DNA of 18,192 nucleotides from Christensenella sp. UBA7597 (GTDB lineage: Bacteria > Bacillota > Clostridia > Christensenellales > Borkfalkiaceae), in the NCBI GenBank assembly GCA_002474405.1, contig DLQW01000054.1:1-18192 (forward strand), given 5' to 3'. The position numbers and the translations under genes are program-made. Numbering within the stretch: the first letter of the stretch is position 1; every line of letters begins with the position of its first letter. The notes beneath the pieces are model-generated. The model was not told the origin of the DNA and made no database searches. It saw only the letters and a program-made list of their open reading frames with translations. Shown piece after piece: positions 1 through 6,665 of the stretch.

Positions 1-453
1 CGTATACTTTTCGCCGAGCGATAATACCGCAAGCAGATTTTCATCTGCGTCGTATACGCAAAGCATCGCCGCTTCGTCAAGCGCGTCAACAACCGAAACG
101 TTCACCTTGCCCGCTAACTTGTACGTTCTATCAAACGCGGCTTTATTCTCGTTGCCGTCGTTCACCGAATACAAAATATCGGGCGCGCGGCTCACGATAA
201 TCACGGCATAACCGCAAGAATTATTCCATTCGTCGCGCACCGTCAAGGTATGCTTACCCGCCACGGCAAATTCATCCCCAGTAAACTCTTCGCCGTCCGA
301 ATACACGCGGACATTATCGCCGAGTTCCACTTTGTCGGCAACGATTGTTTCCGAATACAAGTTTTCGCCCACACAGGCTTCCGCAGGCTCTTTTTGCCAA
401 AAATAGAACTTTTTCACGCTGTTTTCGGCATACTTTTTCACGACTTCGTTCAA
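1..453 (-). CDS. Unrecognised protein, partial, start uncertain
   Basis: An open frame enters from the left edge and reads about 151 codons back to a TTG at 451-453. I do not recognise the family. The visible part is soluble-looking, rich in acidic residues and Val, with beta-strand-like stretches such as AGKHTLTVRDEW and YAVIIVSRAPD, and has no signal peptide or membrane segment. The gene follows the winged-helix gene of the conjugative-element operon and is probably co-transcribed with it. The start is a problem. A good Shine-Dalgarno AAAGGAG lies about 9 bases before an ATT in this frame (469-471), the only TTG at that distance is in another frame and soon stops, and an ATG directly after the winged-helix stop (542-544) opens a 25-codon frame that ends at 467. 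A one-base indel in the A-run near 475-480 would join that ATG to this frame. The C-terminus is outside the window. Confidence 0.6.
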   Translation of the reverse strand, partial: MNEVVKKYAENSVKKFYFWQKEPAEACVGENLYSETIVADKVELGDNVRVYSDGEEFTGDEFAVAGKHTLTVRDEWNNSCGYAVIIVSRAPDILYSVNDGNENKAAFDRTYKLAGKVNVSVVDALDEAAMLCVYDADENLLAVLSLGEKYT

Positions 454-544
454 TCTCGCTTGGTTTTCAATTCGTTTTTTCTCCTTTCTCTTGTTTTTTC
501 GTAAAAAAATAACTACTTCCCACTTGCTCGAAAATAGTCTGCAT

Positions 545-814
545 TTACGGTGGAATGCCGCTTTTTATTTTGTAACATAAACTGCTTTTGCCGCCGTTTT
601 GCCGAAATCTTTGCTCGGTCTTTAATAGCCCCGCCTTTTTCAGTTCTTTCACCGCCCGCCTAACCGTCGATTCGGAAATTTTCAGATCTTCCGCTATCGT
701 AGGTATCGACGGCCAACATTCGCCCTGCTTGTTCGCTCTGTCCGCTAAATACAAATACACCGCCACCGCCCGATGCGAAATTTCACACTCATACAAAAAA
801 TCAAGTCGGCTCAT
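545..814 (-). CDS. Small winged-helix DNA-binding protein
   Basis: An 89-residue protein made almost entirely of a winged helix-turn-helix. The recognition region is at about residues 40-65 (IPTIAEDLKISESTVRRAVK, followed by KELKKAGLLK), and the N-terminal helix (ISHRAVAVYLYLADRAN) matches the helix-turn-helix domain common in replication initiators and in short regulators of Firmicutes conjugative elements. The ATG overlaps the last 14 bases of the coupling-protein gene, so translation is probably coupled; a GGAG lies about 11 bases upstream. Its position after the VirD4-like gene suggests a role in element replication or transfer control, but the operator or origin it binds cannot be seen. 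The fold is convincing; the function is inferred from context. Confidence 0.75.
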   Translation of the reverse strand: MSRLDFLYECEISHRAVAVYLYLADRANKQGECWPSIPTIAEDLKISESTVRRAVKELKKAGLLKTEQRFRQNGGKSSLCYKIKSGIPP

Positions 815-1964
815 TATCTTTATGCTCCGTTTCGTCCGCCTCGTCCGTTTCTTCCGTCGTCGGCGGCAAAGGGTACTGCCTTTTTATCGACGAAGTCCTT
901 AAAAACGGTCTGTCCGTTCTTCGTTCGGGTTCGAAATGGCGTCTGCTTTCCACCTGCGATTGCCCGCCTATGCCGCCGCGGGATTTTGCCTTTTCTTCCG
1001 TTTCGTCTTTCAAATCGGGGCAGTATTTCTCCACGATTTTCTCTATAAGTTCTTTCTTCTCGGCGTATTCCACTTTGCGGTTCGCGTTCTCCTTTACGGT
1101 ATACGGCTCGCCGAAAGATATTCCCCAATCAAAAAACAATTTTAATCTTCCTTTCATCGGATGCGCGCCCGTTTTCATTACGACGAATTGTCCTTTCGGC
1201 ATTGACTTTAATTCGTCCGCGCTCATCAGCGGGCGCTCCGTCATTTGTAAAGACTCGGACGGATCGTTCTTCCCCTTATTCACCGAACCCGTAAGCACCG
1301 TTCTCGTTCCGAGTGCTTTGGATAAAACTTCCGCAGACGGACTATTCGGGGCAAACCCGCCGAAAATCGTGAGTTGCGTATTGTCCACGATAATCTCTTC
1401 GCCTTCCTTACCGTAGTTTTTATCCAACTGTGAAAAACTCTGTATAATCGGCACGATTTGCAACCGTCTTGAACGCGATGCCGAGAATATCATTTCCGCA
1501 TCCTGTATCTTCGGCAACGTTCCGAACTCGTCGCAGAAGAAAATACAACGGTTTTTGAGTTTTCCGCCCTCTTCGTCCGCCACCGCTAATATCTCGCGGT
1601 ATAACTGCTGAATGATGAGCGAAATCATAAAGAACGTCGTCGGGGCTTCTTCGGGCATTATAATAAATATAGCGGACTTTTCCGAACAGAACTTTTCCGC
1701 GTCTATCTCCGTATCGAAACAAAGGATTTGTTCGAGTTCCGAATCGAGAAAGGCGTTCAATCTTGACAGCGCGGTTGACATTACGCTCGCCATCGACTGA
1801 TCGGACGCATTCAACGCCGCGCCCGCAAACCATTTCGCCTTGTGATCGTTCGGAAGTAACGCCATCAGTTCCTGAAACTGATTCTTATTTCGTTTTTCGA
1901 CGGTGCAAGTAACTCTTGAATAATTTTGAACACCGACACGATATGCCGTTTCTGCGGCTCGCAA
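801..1964 (-). pseudogene. VirD4/TraG-like type IV coupling protein, C-terminal part after frameshift
   Basis: This is the C-terminal half of the coupling protein whose N-terminal half lies at 1865-2734. Family-like sequence starts at NKNQFQELMALLP (about position 1890) and runs through the AAA+ core: ALSRLNAFLDSE, the Walker B stretch CIFFCDEFGTLPKI, IQSFSQLDKNYGKEG, TQLTIFGGFAPNS and MPKGQFVVMKTG. It ends in a charged, low-complexity tail. The open frame extends upstream to 1964, but the residues before about 1895 are not family-like and overlap the N-terminal half in another frame. No Shine-Dalgarno site supports independent translation. In the family, this ATPase docks the relaxosome to the type IV secretion channel at the inner face of the membrane. 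The two halves together span 645 codons if one base is restored at 1893-1897. Confidence 0.8.
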
Positions 1965-2734
1965 AATTCCGCAACGAGCAATATCGTTGCCGTTAGTATT
2001 CCTTCCGCCGCGTCGTAAAAGTATGCGTTCTGCCCGAACGACGCAGATTCTGCGCCCGAAAGAATTATCGTTTTGGATATGATTTTCGCATACTTTTCTG
2101 CTTTGGCTTTATACGCGAGTTGGTTCGGGTGTTCCTTGTATAAGTCCATATACTTGTTTACAAGGTTCAGCAGATTGTTGCCGTTGGATTTGGTCGGATT
2201 TCTCAAATCAATCACCGACACGTTATAGCCGTACTCTTTCGCAACGCCGCCGTAGTTTCGCATAACGTCGCCTTTGGTATCGGTAGACAAAAACGACATT
2301 CCGCTCGCGCAGGCATACTCAATGCACGGATACAACCAGTACGCCGTTTTGCCCACGCCCGCCGCGCCGATCATAAGCGCGTGAACGTCGTCCGTATCCA
2401 CCATTGCCGTAGTGTTTTTCTTTCCGCCTTTGCACCCGACGATTATTCCTTGCGGCAGTTCTTCCTCTCTCGTTCTTTTGCGTTTACCGCCCGTATAAGT
2501 CGGTTTAACGCCGTTTTTTGCCTGCTTACGCCACTTGTTCGGCGTGAACGGAATATGCCTGTAAACCCGCTTTATTTCTCTTTTCGTCGCCCACCGCGCC
2601 GAACCGTGTTGTCCGTCGCCTACCGTCTTGCTTTTTATATGATTCAGCGTATAAACGTGCGCCAAAAGCGACCCGCCGCCGAGCGTACACGCCATCGCCG
2701 TAGCCGCTATTATGAGTATCGTAACCCCTGACAT
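1865..2734 (-). pseudogene. VirD4/TraG-like type IV coupling protein, N-terminal part before frameshift
   Basis: The ATG at 2732-2734 has a strong GGAGGT six to seven bases upstream and overlaps the end of the primase-like gene by 25 bases, so the start is well supported. Residues 1-30 are a hydrophobic membrane anchor. DGQHGSARWAT (40-50), typical of this family in Firmicutes elements, follows, then Walker A GAAGVGKT (123-130) and the TDTKGD motif (151-156). After the stretch RHIVSVFKIIQELLAPSK the frame reads only a few unrelated residues to a stop at 1865-1867, while the minus-one frame continues the family. The break is at a five-A run (minus strand, 1893-1897); six A's would give a continuous protein. 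It is either a real inactivating deletion, a homopolymer sequencing error, or, less likely, frameshifting at GAAAAAC. Confidence 0.85.
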
Positions 2735-3654
2735 TCACTTACCTCCGTATTTCGTAGTATTACCTGTTCTTTCGCCGTCAATAAATCATCGTTCCAGTCC
2801 TTACCTTTTGGTATTTTTATATTGAATTCTATATTTTCCTCTCTCAATCTTTGCGCTATTCTGTATTCGGCAACGCCCCCTGCCCAGTCGTTATCCAAGC
2901 ACAGAAACACTTTCTTTATATTCGGATTGTCTTTCAGCATTTGAAACAAGACCTTATCGCTCACGCCGCAACAAGCCGCGTATGAATGTTCCTGCCACCC
3001 GTCGCCTTTCATCGCTATAAACGATAGCATATCTATGGGAGCTTCGAACAAATATAATTTCTCGCCCTGCCCAGCGTAATGGAACGAGTATCCGGGCGTA
3101 CAACCGGGAGCGTTGCCTTTGAACGTAGAATTCGCATAGGTGGAACGCAAATTAACGTGTTTCAGATTGCCGCCTATATCGTAACCCATAAACGCAACGT
3201 TTGCATATTTCTTCGTTTCGCCTATAAGTTTCTTTTTGAAAAACGGCACGAGAACGTCTTTCGGTATTCCGCGACGGACGTTTAAATACGCATACGCTTT
3301 TCTCGGTTCTTCGGCAAGCGCGGGCGGCTCGAACTCTCTTTTTTCCTTTGGTTTTGCTTGTTTCGGCTCGACTTGTTTTATCTCTCCCGCGCCGTCGCCA
3401 AGAATAAATTTCATTGCCTCAACGTAGGTTTTACCCATAAATTTCTGCACAAACGAAACCGTGTTCCCGCCCTTTTGCTCGTACTGATGATACCAAAGAT
3501 TGCCGCGTATGGTTACTCTTTCTCTACCTTCGCCCCATTCGTATTCCGAACCGCTGCGCTTTAACCGTTCGCCTTGCCTTTCTAACATTTCCGCTATATC
3601 CGCGTTTCTTGCCGTTTCCTTTTCCTGCGGCGTGAAATATACAAACTGTGACAT
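2710..3654 (-). CDS. DUF3991/Toprim primase-like protein
   Basis: A 314-residue protein of the primase-like type found next to coupling proteins and relaxases in Firmicutes conjugative elements. The N-terminal part (about 1-90) includes a basic, aromatic region (YEWGEGRERVTIRGNLWYH) of CHC2-like character but without visible zinc cysteines. The DUF3991 region lies at about 115-190 (RKAYAYLNVRRGIPKDVL). The Toprim domain is at about 198-290, with the conserved Glu in LYLFEAPIDML (E204) and the DxD motif in FLCLDNDWAGG (D254, D256). It probably acts in priming or processing transferred DNA. A GGAGG lies 11 bases before the ATG; a closer ATG is in another frame. A possible promoter (TTGACG, 18 bases, TAAAAA) lies just upstream. 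The end overlaps the coupling-protein start. Confidence 0.85.
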   Translation of the reverse strand: MSQFVYFTPQEKETARNADIAEMLERQGERLKRSGSEYEWGEGRERVTIRGNLWYHQYEQKGGNTVSFVQKFMGKTYVEAMKFILGDGAGEIKQVEPKQAKPKEKREFEPPALAEEPRKAYAYLNVRRGIPKDVLVPFFKKKLIGETKKYANVAFMGYDIGGNLKHVNLRSTYANSTFKGNAPGCTPGYSFHYAGQGEKLYLFEAPIDMLSFIAMKGDGWQEHSYAACCGVSDKVLFQMLKDNPNIKKVFLCLDNDWAGGVAEYRIAQRLREENIEFNIKIPKGKDWNDDLLTAKEQVILRNTEVSECQGLRYS

Positions 3655-3681
3655 ATCTGACCATTCCTCCGTTCCTGATAT

Positions 3682-3711
3682 TTTTTATGAGAATAACTTG
3701 TTTTTCGTCAA
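3682..3711 (-). promoter_or_regulatory. Probable promoter of the primase / coupling-protein operon
   Basis: On the minus strand TTGACG (3706-3711) is followed after 18 bases by TAAAAA (3682-3687). Transcription would begin about 20 bases before the primase-gene start. The minus-35 box is good and the minus-10 box imperfect. It diverges from the stronger ATPase promoter, with a TTGCAA repeat between them. Confidence 0.4.
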
Positions 3712-3718
3712 AAATTTC

Positions 3719-3736
3719 TTGCAAAAGCGCTTGCAA
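3719..3736. promoter_or_regulatory. TTGCAA repeat between divergent promoters, possible operator
   Basis: TTGCAAAAGCGCTTGCAA contains two copies of the self-complementary hexamer TTGCAA, 12 bases apart (start to start), flanking AAGCGC. The right copy is the minus-35 box of the ATPase promoter, and the left copy lies just upstream of the putative minus-35 box of the primase operon. A protein bound here could repress or balance both directions. No regulator is identified; the winged-helix protein at 545-814 is one candidate by context only. Confidence 0.35.
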
Positions 3737-3759
3737 TTTCCTATTTTTTCGGCTATAAT
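3731..3759 (+). promoter_or_regulatory. Sigma-A-type promoter of the DUF4143 ATPase gene
   Basis: TTGCAA (3731-3736) and a perfect TATAAT (3754-3759) are separated by exactly 17 bases, with an AT-rich region after them. The start site would be near 3766, giving a leader of about 30 bases before the ATG at 3798, which has GAGGTG as its ribosome binding site. This is one of the three best promoters in the window. Confidence 0.75.
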
Positions 3760-3797
3760 AACATTGAATATTAAATTAGCCGAAAAGAGGTGTTAAA

Positions 3798-5021
3798 ATG
3801 TATATTCAACGACATGCAGAAAAAACAGCAATCGAGCTTGCGGAAATGTTCGGAGCGATACTGATTGCCGGTCCAAGACAAGTCGGCAAAACAACTATGC
3901 TCGAAAAACTTACCGACGGTATCACTTACGTTTCGCTTGACGACCCGATTATTAAAGCAAGCGCAGAAGAAGAAAGCGGAACTTTTTTCAAAGACAATCC
4001 CCCGCCCGTTTTCGTGGACGAGATTCAGAAAGCCCCCGCGCTTTTTAATCAGATAAAACTGCTGCTCGACCGCTCACATAAAAAAGGGCAATTCTTTATG
4101 TGCGGCTCTCAACAATTCAAAATGATGAAAGGCGTAAGCGAGTCACTTGCAGGTCGAATCGGACTTTGCACTTTGCTCGGCTTTTCTCTGCGCGAAACAC
4201 ACGCCGTAAATTGCTCATTGCCGTTTATTCCTACCGAAGAATATTTTTCGGCAAGAAAGCAAAACCTTGCCGATATAACCTACGACGAAGTTTGGAATAC
4301 CGTTCAACGCGGCTTAATGCCCGAACTTTTTATAAACCCGAATTATAGTTGGCAATTATACTATTCCGCTTACGTCAGAACGTATATCGAACGCGACGTT
4401 CGGGAACTCTCCGAAATCGGCGATACGGTCAAATTTACGAATTTTATGATCGCGGCGGCGGCTTCCACAGGACAACTCGTAAACGTTGCTTCGCTTGCCC
4501 GCGACGTCGGTATAAGCGCGCCGACTGCCGAACGCTGGCTTTCCATTTTAGTCGCGTCGAATATCGTTTACTTATTGCAACCTTATTCGAACAACGTTAT
4601 GAAAAGAGCAATTAAAACGCCGAAACTATATTTTCTCGATACGGGACTTGCCGCATACCTTACCAAATGGAATTCTTCCGAAGTCCTTAAAACGGGCGCG
4701 ATGGCAGGGGCGTTCTTTGAAAGTTTCGTTATTTCCGAAATTATAAAGAGTTACTATAACGCAGGCATTTCCGATCCCCCTATCTATTTTTACCGCGACA
4801 AGGATATGAACGAAATCGACTTGCTGATTGAAAACAACGGCACTTTATATCCTATCGAAATCAAAAAACATGCCGATCCGCAAAAATCCGATGCAAAAGC
4901 GTTCAAACTAATAGATGCGATTCCCAACGTTAAAAAAGGACAAGGCGGCATCGTTTGTTTGTACGATAATCTTATTACTCTGACCGAAGGCGTAAAAGTT
5001 ATCCCGATTAAATACCTTTGA
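3798..5021 (+). CDS. AAA-family ATPase with DUF4143 (PD-(D/E)XK-like) C-terminal domain
   Basis: A 407-residue, complete member of the AAA_14/DUF4143 family. Walker A is GPRQVGKTT (25-33), Walker B is VFVDEIQ (71-77), and a sensor-like CGSQQF is near 102. A helix-turn-helix-like segment (NVASLARDVGISAPTAERW) lies at about 229-247. The C-terminal half holds E309 and the spaced acidic/Lys set EIDLLIE (D341) and PIEIKK (E354, K356), the arrangement described for nuclease-like folds in this family. The cellular role of these proteins is poorly known; they are frequent in mobile and accessory DNA and have been suggested to move between genomes. Here it is the only plus-strand gene in the element, has its own promoter and terminator, and looks like cargo inserted between the primase and Sel1 genes. 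Nuclease activity is inferred, not shown. Confidence 0.85.
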   Translation: MYIQRHAEKTAIELAEMFGAILIAGPRQVGKTTMLEKLTDGITYVSLDDPIIKASAEEESGTFFKDNPPPVFVDEIQKAPALFNQIKLLLDRSHKKGQFFMCGSQQFKMMKGVSESLAGRIGLCTLLGFSLRETHAVNCSLPFIPTEEYFSARKQNLADITYDEVWNTVQRGLMPELFINPNYSWQLYYSAYVRTYIERDVRELSEIGDTVKFTNFMIAAAASTGQLVNVASLARDVGISAPTAERWLSILVASNIVYLLQPYSNNVMKRAIKTPKLYFLDTGLAAYLTKWNSSEVLKTGAMAGAFFESFVISEIIKSYYNAGISDPPIYFYRDKDMNEIDLLIENNGTLYPIEIKKHADPQKSDAKAFKLIDAIPNVKKGQGGIVCLYDNLITLTEGVKVIPIKYL

Positions 5022-5028
5022 CTTTTTT

Positions 5029-5059
5029 TGCCGATGCGATTATTCTTATCGCATCGGCA
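5029..5059 (+). terminator. Intrinsic terminator after the ATPase gene
   Basis: A perfect 12-base-pair stem (TGCCGATGCGAT at 5029-5040, ATCGCATCGGCA at 5048-5059) with a 7-base loop starts 8 bases after the ATPase stop and is followed by a short T-rich tract on the plus strand. It fills the 39-base gap between two convergent genes. On the minus strand it is not followed by Ts, so it may only partly stop transcription from the Sel1 gene. Confidence 0.75.
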
Positions 5060-5060
5060 T

Positions 5061-5903
5061 TTATTCCAATTTCAGTCCTTGCGCCTGCTTTTTCTCTGCT
5101 ATTTTACGACGGAGTTTTTTATCCGTTCTCATTATTTTCGCGCTGAATTCCGTTTCCGCTTTTTCCTGCAATACCCCGCACAAATACTTGAATAAACGAC
5201 TTATACAAAGACTTATGCTTTGTTTATCGAACAACTCTTTCTGCCTGATGAGTTCCGCCGCGTATTCGTTTCCCTTTGCCTCCGCAGAACGAAGATATTC
5301 CATTGCAAGCAGTAAGTCTTTTTCCACGCCGAGGCCGAATAAATATATTCTTCCAAGCGTATATTTCGCGAAATCAAAGTCTTTTCCCGCCGAGCGTTTC
5401 AGATAGTCGATTGCTTTTTGTTCGTCTTTTCCCAAATTCTCGCCCCGCAAGTATTCTTTACCGAGAACGTATTCCGCGTACTTATTGCCGTGTTCCGCCG
5501 CTTTCAATAAATATTTTTCCGCCGCAACCGTATCCTTTTCTACTTCTTCACCTTTCAGATATAGCCTGCCGAGCGCGTATTCGGCAAATTCAAAACCTTT
5601 CGCAGCCGCAAGTTTAAGATACTCGACAGCCTTTTCTACGTCTTTTCCGAAATTATCTCCACTTAAATACTCTTTACCGAGTAAATACGCTGAGTATTTG
5701 TTTCCGCGACTTGCCGCTTTCAGCAGATATTCTTCTGCCGCAACGATATCTTTTTCTATCTCTTCGCCTTTTAAATAAAGTACACCAAGCGCGTATTCCG
5801 CGAACTCGTTTTCTTCCGCAGCCGCCTGTTTCGACCATTCGATCGCTTTCGGTATATCTTTTTCCACGCCGTCGCCGTTTAACCCCGTTGTTTTGTAACA
5901 CAA
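5061..5903 (-). CDS. Sel1-repeat protein, probably a relaxase C-terminal remnant
   Basis: Residues 1-212 are tandem Sel1-like (TPR-type) repeats of 36 residues with the usual A-x-LG-x-Y-L-x-G and KA-x-E-Y-L-x-x-A pattern. They form a higher-order 72-residue unit: 33-104 and 105-176 are close copies, and 177-212 starts a third. The last 70 residues are not repeats and end in a basic segment (TDKKLRRKIAEKKQAQG) that I recall from the C-termini of MobP-type relaxases carrying Sel1 repeats in Clostridia elements. No relaxase catalytic domain is present. The TTG start at 5903 has no Shine-Dalgarno. The upstream gene's stop overlaps an ATG (5917-5919) that opens a different frame; removing one G from the GGGG run near 5880 would join that ATG to the repeats. 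The gene may therefore be truncated and frameshifted. Confidence 0.7.
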   Translation of the reverse strand: MCYKTTGLNGDGVEKDIPKAIEWSKQAAAEENEFAEYALGVLYLKGEEIEKDIVAAEEYLLKAASRGNKYSAYLLGKEYLSGDNFGKDVEKAVEYLKLAAAKGFEFAEYALGRLYLKGEEVEKDTVAAEKYLLKAAEHGNKYAEYVLGKEYLRGENLGKDEQKAIDYLKRSAGKDFDFAKYTLGRIYLFGLGVEKDLLLAMEYLRSAEAKGNEYAAELIRQKELFDKQSISLCISRLFKYLCGVLQEKAETEFSAKIMRTDKKLRRKIAEKKQAQGLKLE

Positions 5904-5915
5904 ATTCCATTTGTT

Positions 5916-6290
5916 TCATACGCCCTCCGCCTTTGTTCCTTGCAACGCCGATGAGCCGCTTCGCTTAATTTGCATCGCCTGACTGATCAACTTATATATC
6001 TTCGGCGTTATAAGACTTCTGTCCGATAAATCGCCAACCGTCAGATATTTCGTTCCGTACTTCATGTCCTTTGCCGCGCCGAGCAATATATATCCGTCTT
6101 CCGATATCCCCGTCAGGCAAATGTTGTTCAGCAAAATCTTCCCATAGATCGCCGCCCGCCTTGCCCGCTGCCATAGGCACGGCTCTGCCGACAGCAAATA
6201 TACCGCGCTCACCGTTTCCTTATCTTTCCGGTTCGTCTTTTTCATTCCTTCCCGAAATGCCTGCCTGTGATGTTCGTTTCTGAAATACAT
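5916..6290 (-). CDS. Small DUF6075-like protein
   Basis: A 124-residue soluble protein starting with MYFRNEHHRQAF, a beginning I associate with the DUF6075 family of short proteins common in Clostridia conjugative elements; this assignment is from memory and moderate. No catalytic motif is evident. The ATG has a strong GGAGGT about 7 bases upstream. The stop TGA overlaps an ATG (ATGA, 5916-5919), implying coupled translation of a following gene, now the damaged Sel1 frame. A terminator-like hairpin lies just upstream of its ribosome binding site. The last residues (SGSSALQGTKAEGV) look low-complexity. Confidence 0.65.
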   Translation of the reverse strand: MYFRNEHHRQAFREGMKKTNRKDKETVSAVYLLSAEPCLWQRARRAAIYGKILLNNICLTGISEDGYILLGAAKDMKYGTKYLTVGDLSDRSLITPKIYKLISQAMQIKRSGSSALQGTKAEGV

Positions 6291-6315
6291 TCTTTTTACC
6301 TCCGAATTTTTGCAT

Positions 6316-6349
6316 AAAAAAAGACGTATAACTTTTTACGCTATACGTC
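6316..6349 (-). terminator. Terminator-like hairpin in the leader of the DUF6075-like gene
   Basis: On the minus strand GACGTATA (6342-6349) pairs with TATACGTC (6323-6330) across an 11-base loop and is followed by seven Ts (6316-6322). It lies only 13 bases before the GGAGG of the next gene. A weak promoter-like pair (TTTTGA, 16 bases, TAAAAT at 6363-6390) would start transcription immediately before it, so it may act as an attenuator, or just block read-through from the tRNA side. Confidence 0.6.
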
Positions 6350-6412
6350 AAATTTTTATGTAATTTTATCTTTTTGCTACCGGCTCAAAACGAAAACTTC
6401 TCGATTGTACGA

Positions 6413-6433
6413 GTTCGAGTCCTGCCGGAATCG
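6413..6433 (+). other. tRNA 3'-end-like fragment, possible attachment-site remnant
   Basis: GTTCGAGTCCTGCCGG followed by AATCG reads like a tRNA T-loop (TTCGAGT), the 3' half of a T-stem (CCTGC) and an acceptor strand. The upstream bases do not form the matching stem (GCAGG expected), so only the 3' end of a tRNA would be present. Integration into a tRNA 3' end leaves such a displaced piece at the far boundary of an element. It is in plus orientation, opposite to tRNA-Leu, and lies between the last element gene and host sequence. The source tRNA cannot be identified, and the match is short. Confidence 0.35.
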
Positions 6434-6491
6434 GAAAATCGCCGTTTTACATCTACGGATTTTGACAGCGATTTACACACCTTCATACACG

Positions 6492-6519
6492 AAAAAAGCC
6501 CGATGAAATCGGACTTTTT
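6492..6519 (-). terminator. Intrinsic terminator after tRNA-Leu
   Basis: On the minus strand GTCCGAT and ATCGGGC form a 7-base-pair stem (one G-T wobble) with a 3-base loop, followed by six Ts at 6492-6497. It begins about 30 bases after the tRNA CCA end. The plus strand also gives a hairpin followed by five Ts, so it can work in both directions and shields the host operon from the element. Confidence 0.75.
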
Positions 6520-6549
6520 CGGGCGAATATCTTTTTTGTCGCCATAATA

Positions 6550-6632
6550 TGGTGCGGATGAAGGGACTCGAACCCATATGGTCTCCCACAGGAACCTGAA
6601 ACCTGCGCGTCTGCCAGTTTCGCCACATCCGC
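6550..6632 (-). tRNA. tRNA-Leu (anticodon CAG)
   Basis: An 83-base class II tRNA. The acceptor stem is GCGGATG / CATCCGC, followed by discriminator A and an encoded CCA (6550-6552). The D-arm has GTGGCGAAACTGGCAGACGC, the leucine pattern. The anticodon loop TTCAGGT carries CAG. A long variable arm (TGG-GAGA-CCA) and the T-loop TTCGAGT follow. The T-stem has one apparent T-T mismatch. It reads CUG codons. It lies 33 bases after peptidase E with no clear promoter between, so it may be the last member of the rpiB unit. Confidence 0.93.
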
Positions 6633-6665
6633 ATATTTATTTTTGCTTACCCGATTTTCGGAAGT

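Noticed and set aside
1891-1898. Programmed minus-one frameshifting in the coupling-protein gene
   Set aside because: The heptamer GAAAAAC is not the canonical slippery form, no strong downstream structure was noticed, and the family is not known for recoding. A lost A explains it more simply.
3524-3736. 70-codon minus-strand frame overlapping the start of the primase-like gene
   Set aside because: It starts within the TTGCAA site with no ribosome binding site, lies mostly inside the primase gene in another frame, and its product is a basic low-quality sequence. The primase frame has clear domains.
5061-5903. Sel1 repeat DNA as a CRISPR or satellite array
   Set aside because: The repeats are coding, 36 residues each, diverged, and in frame across 280 codons, as expected for a solenoid protein.
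6550-6632. tRNA-Leu as the integration site of the element
   Set aside because: The tRNA is intact and followed by its own terminator, and no copy of its 3' end in the same orientation is seen in the window. The plus-oriented fragment at 6413 fits a boundary better.
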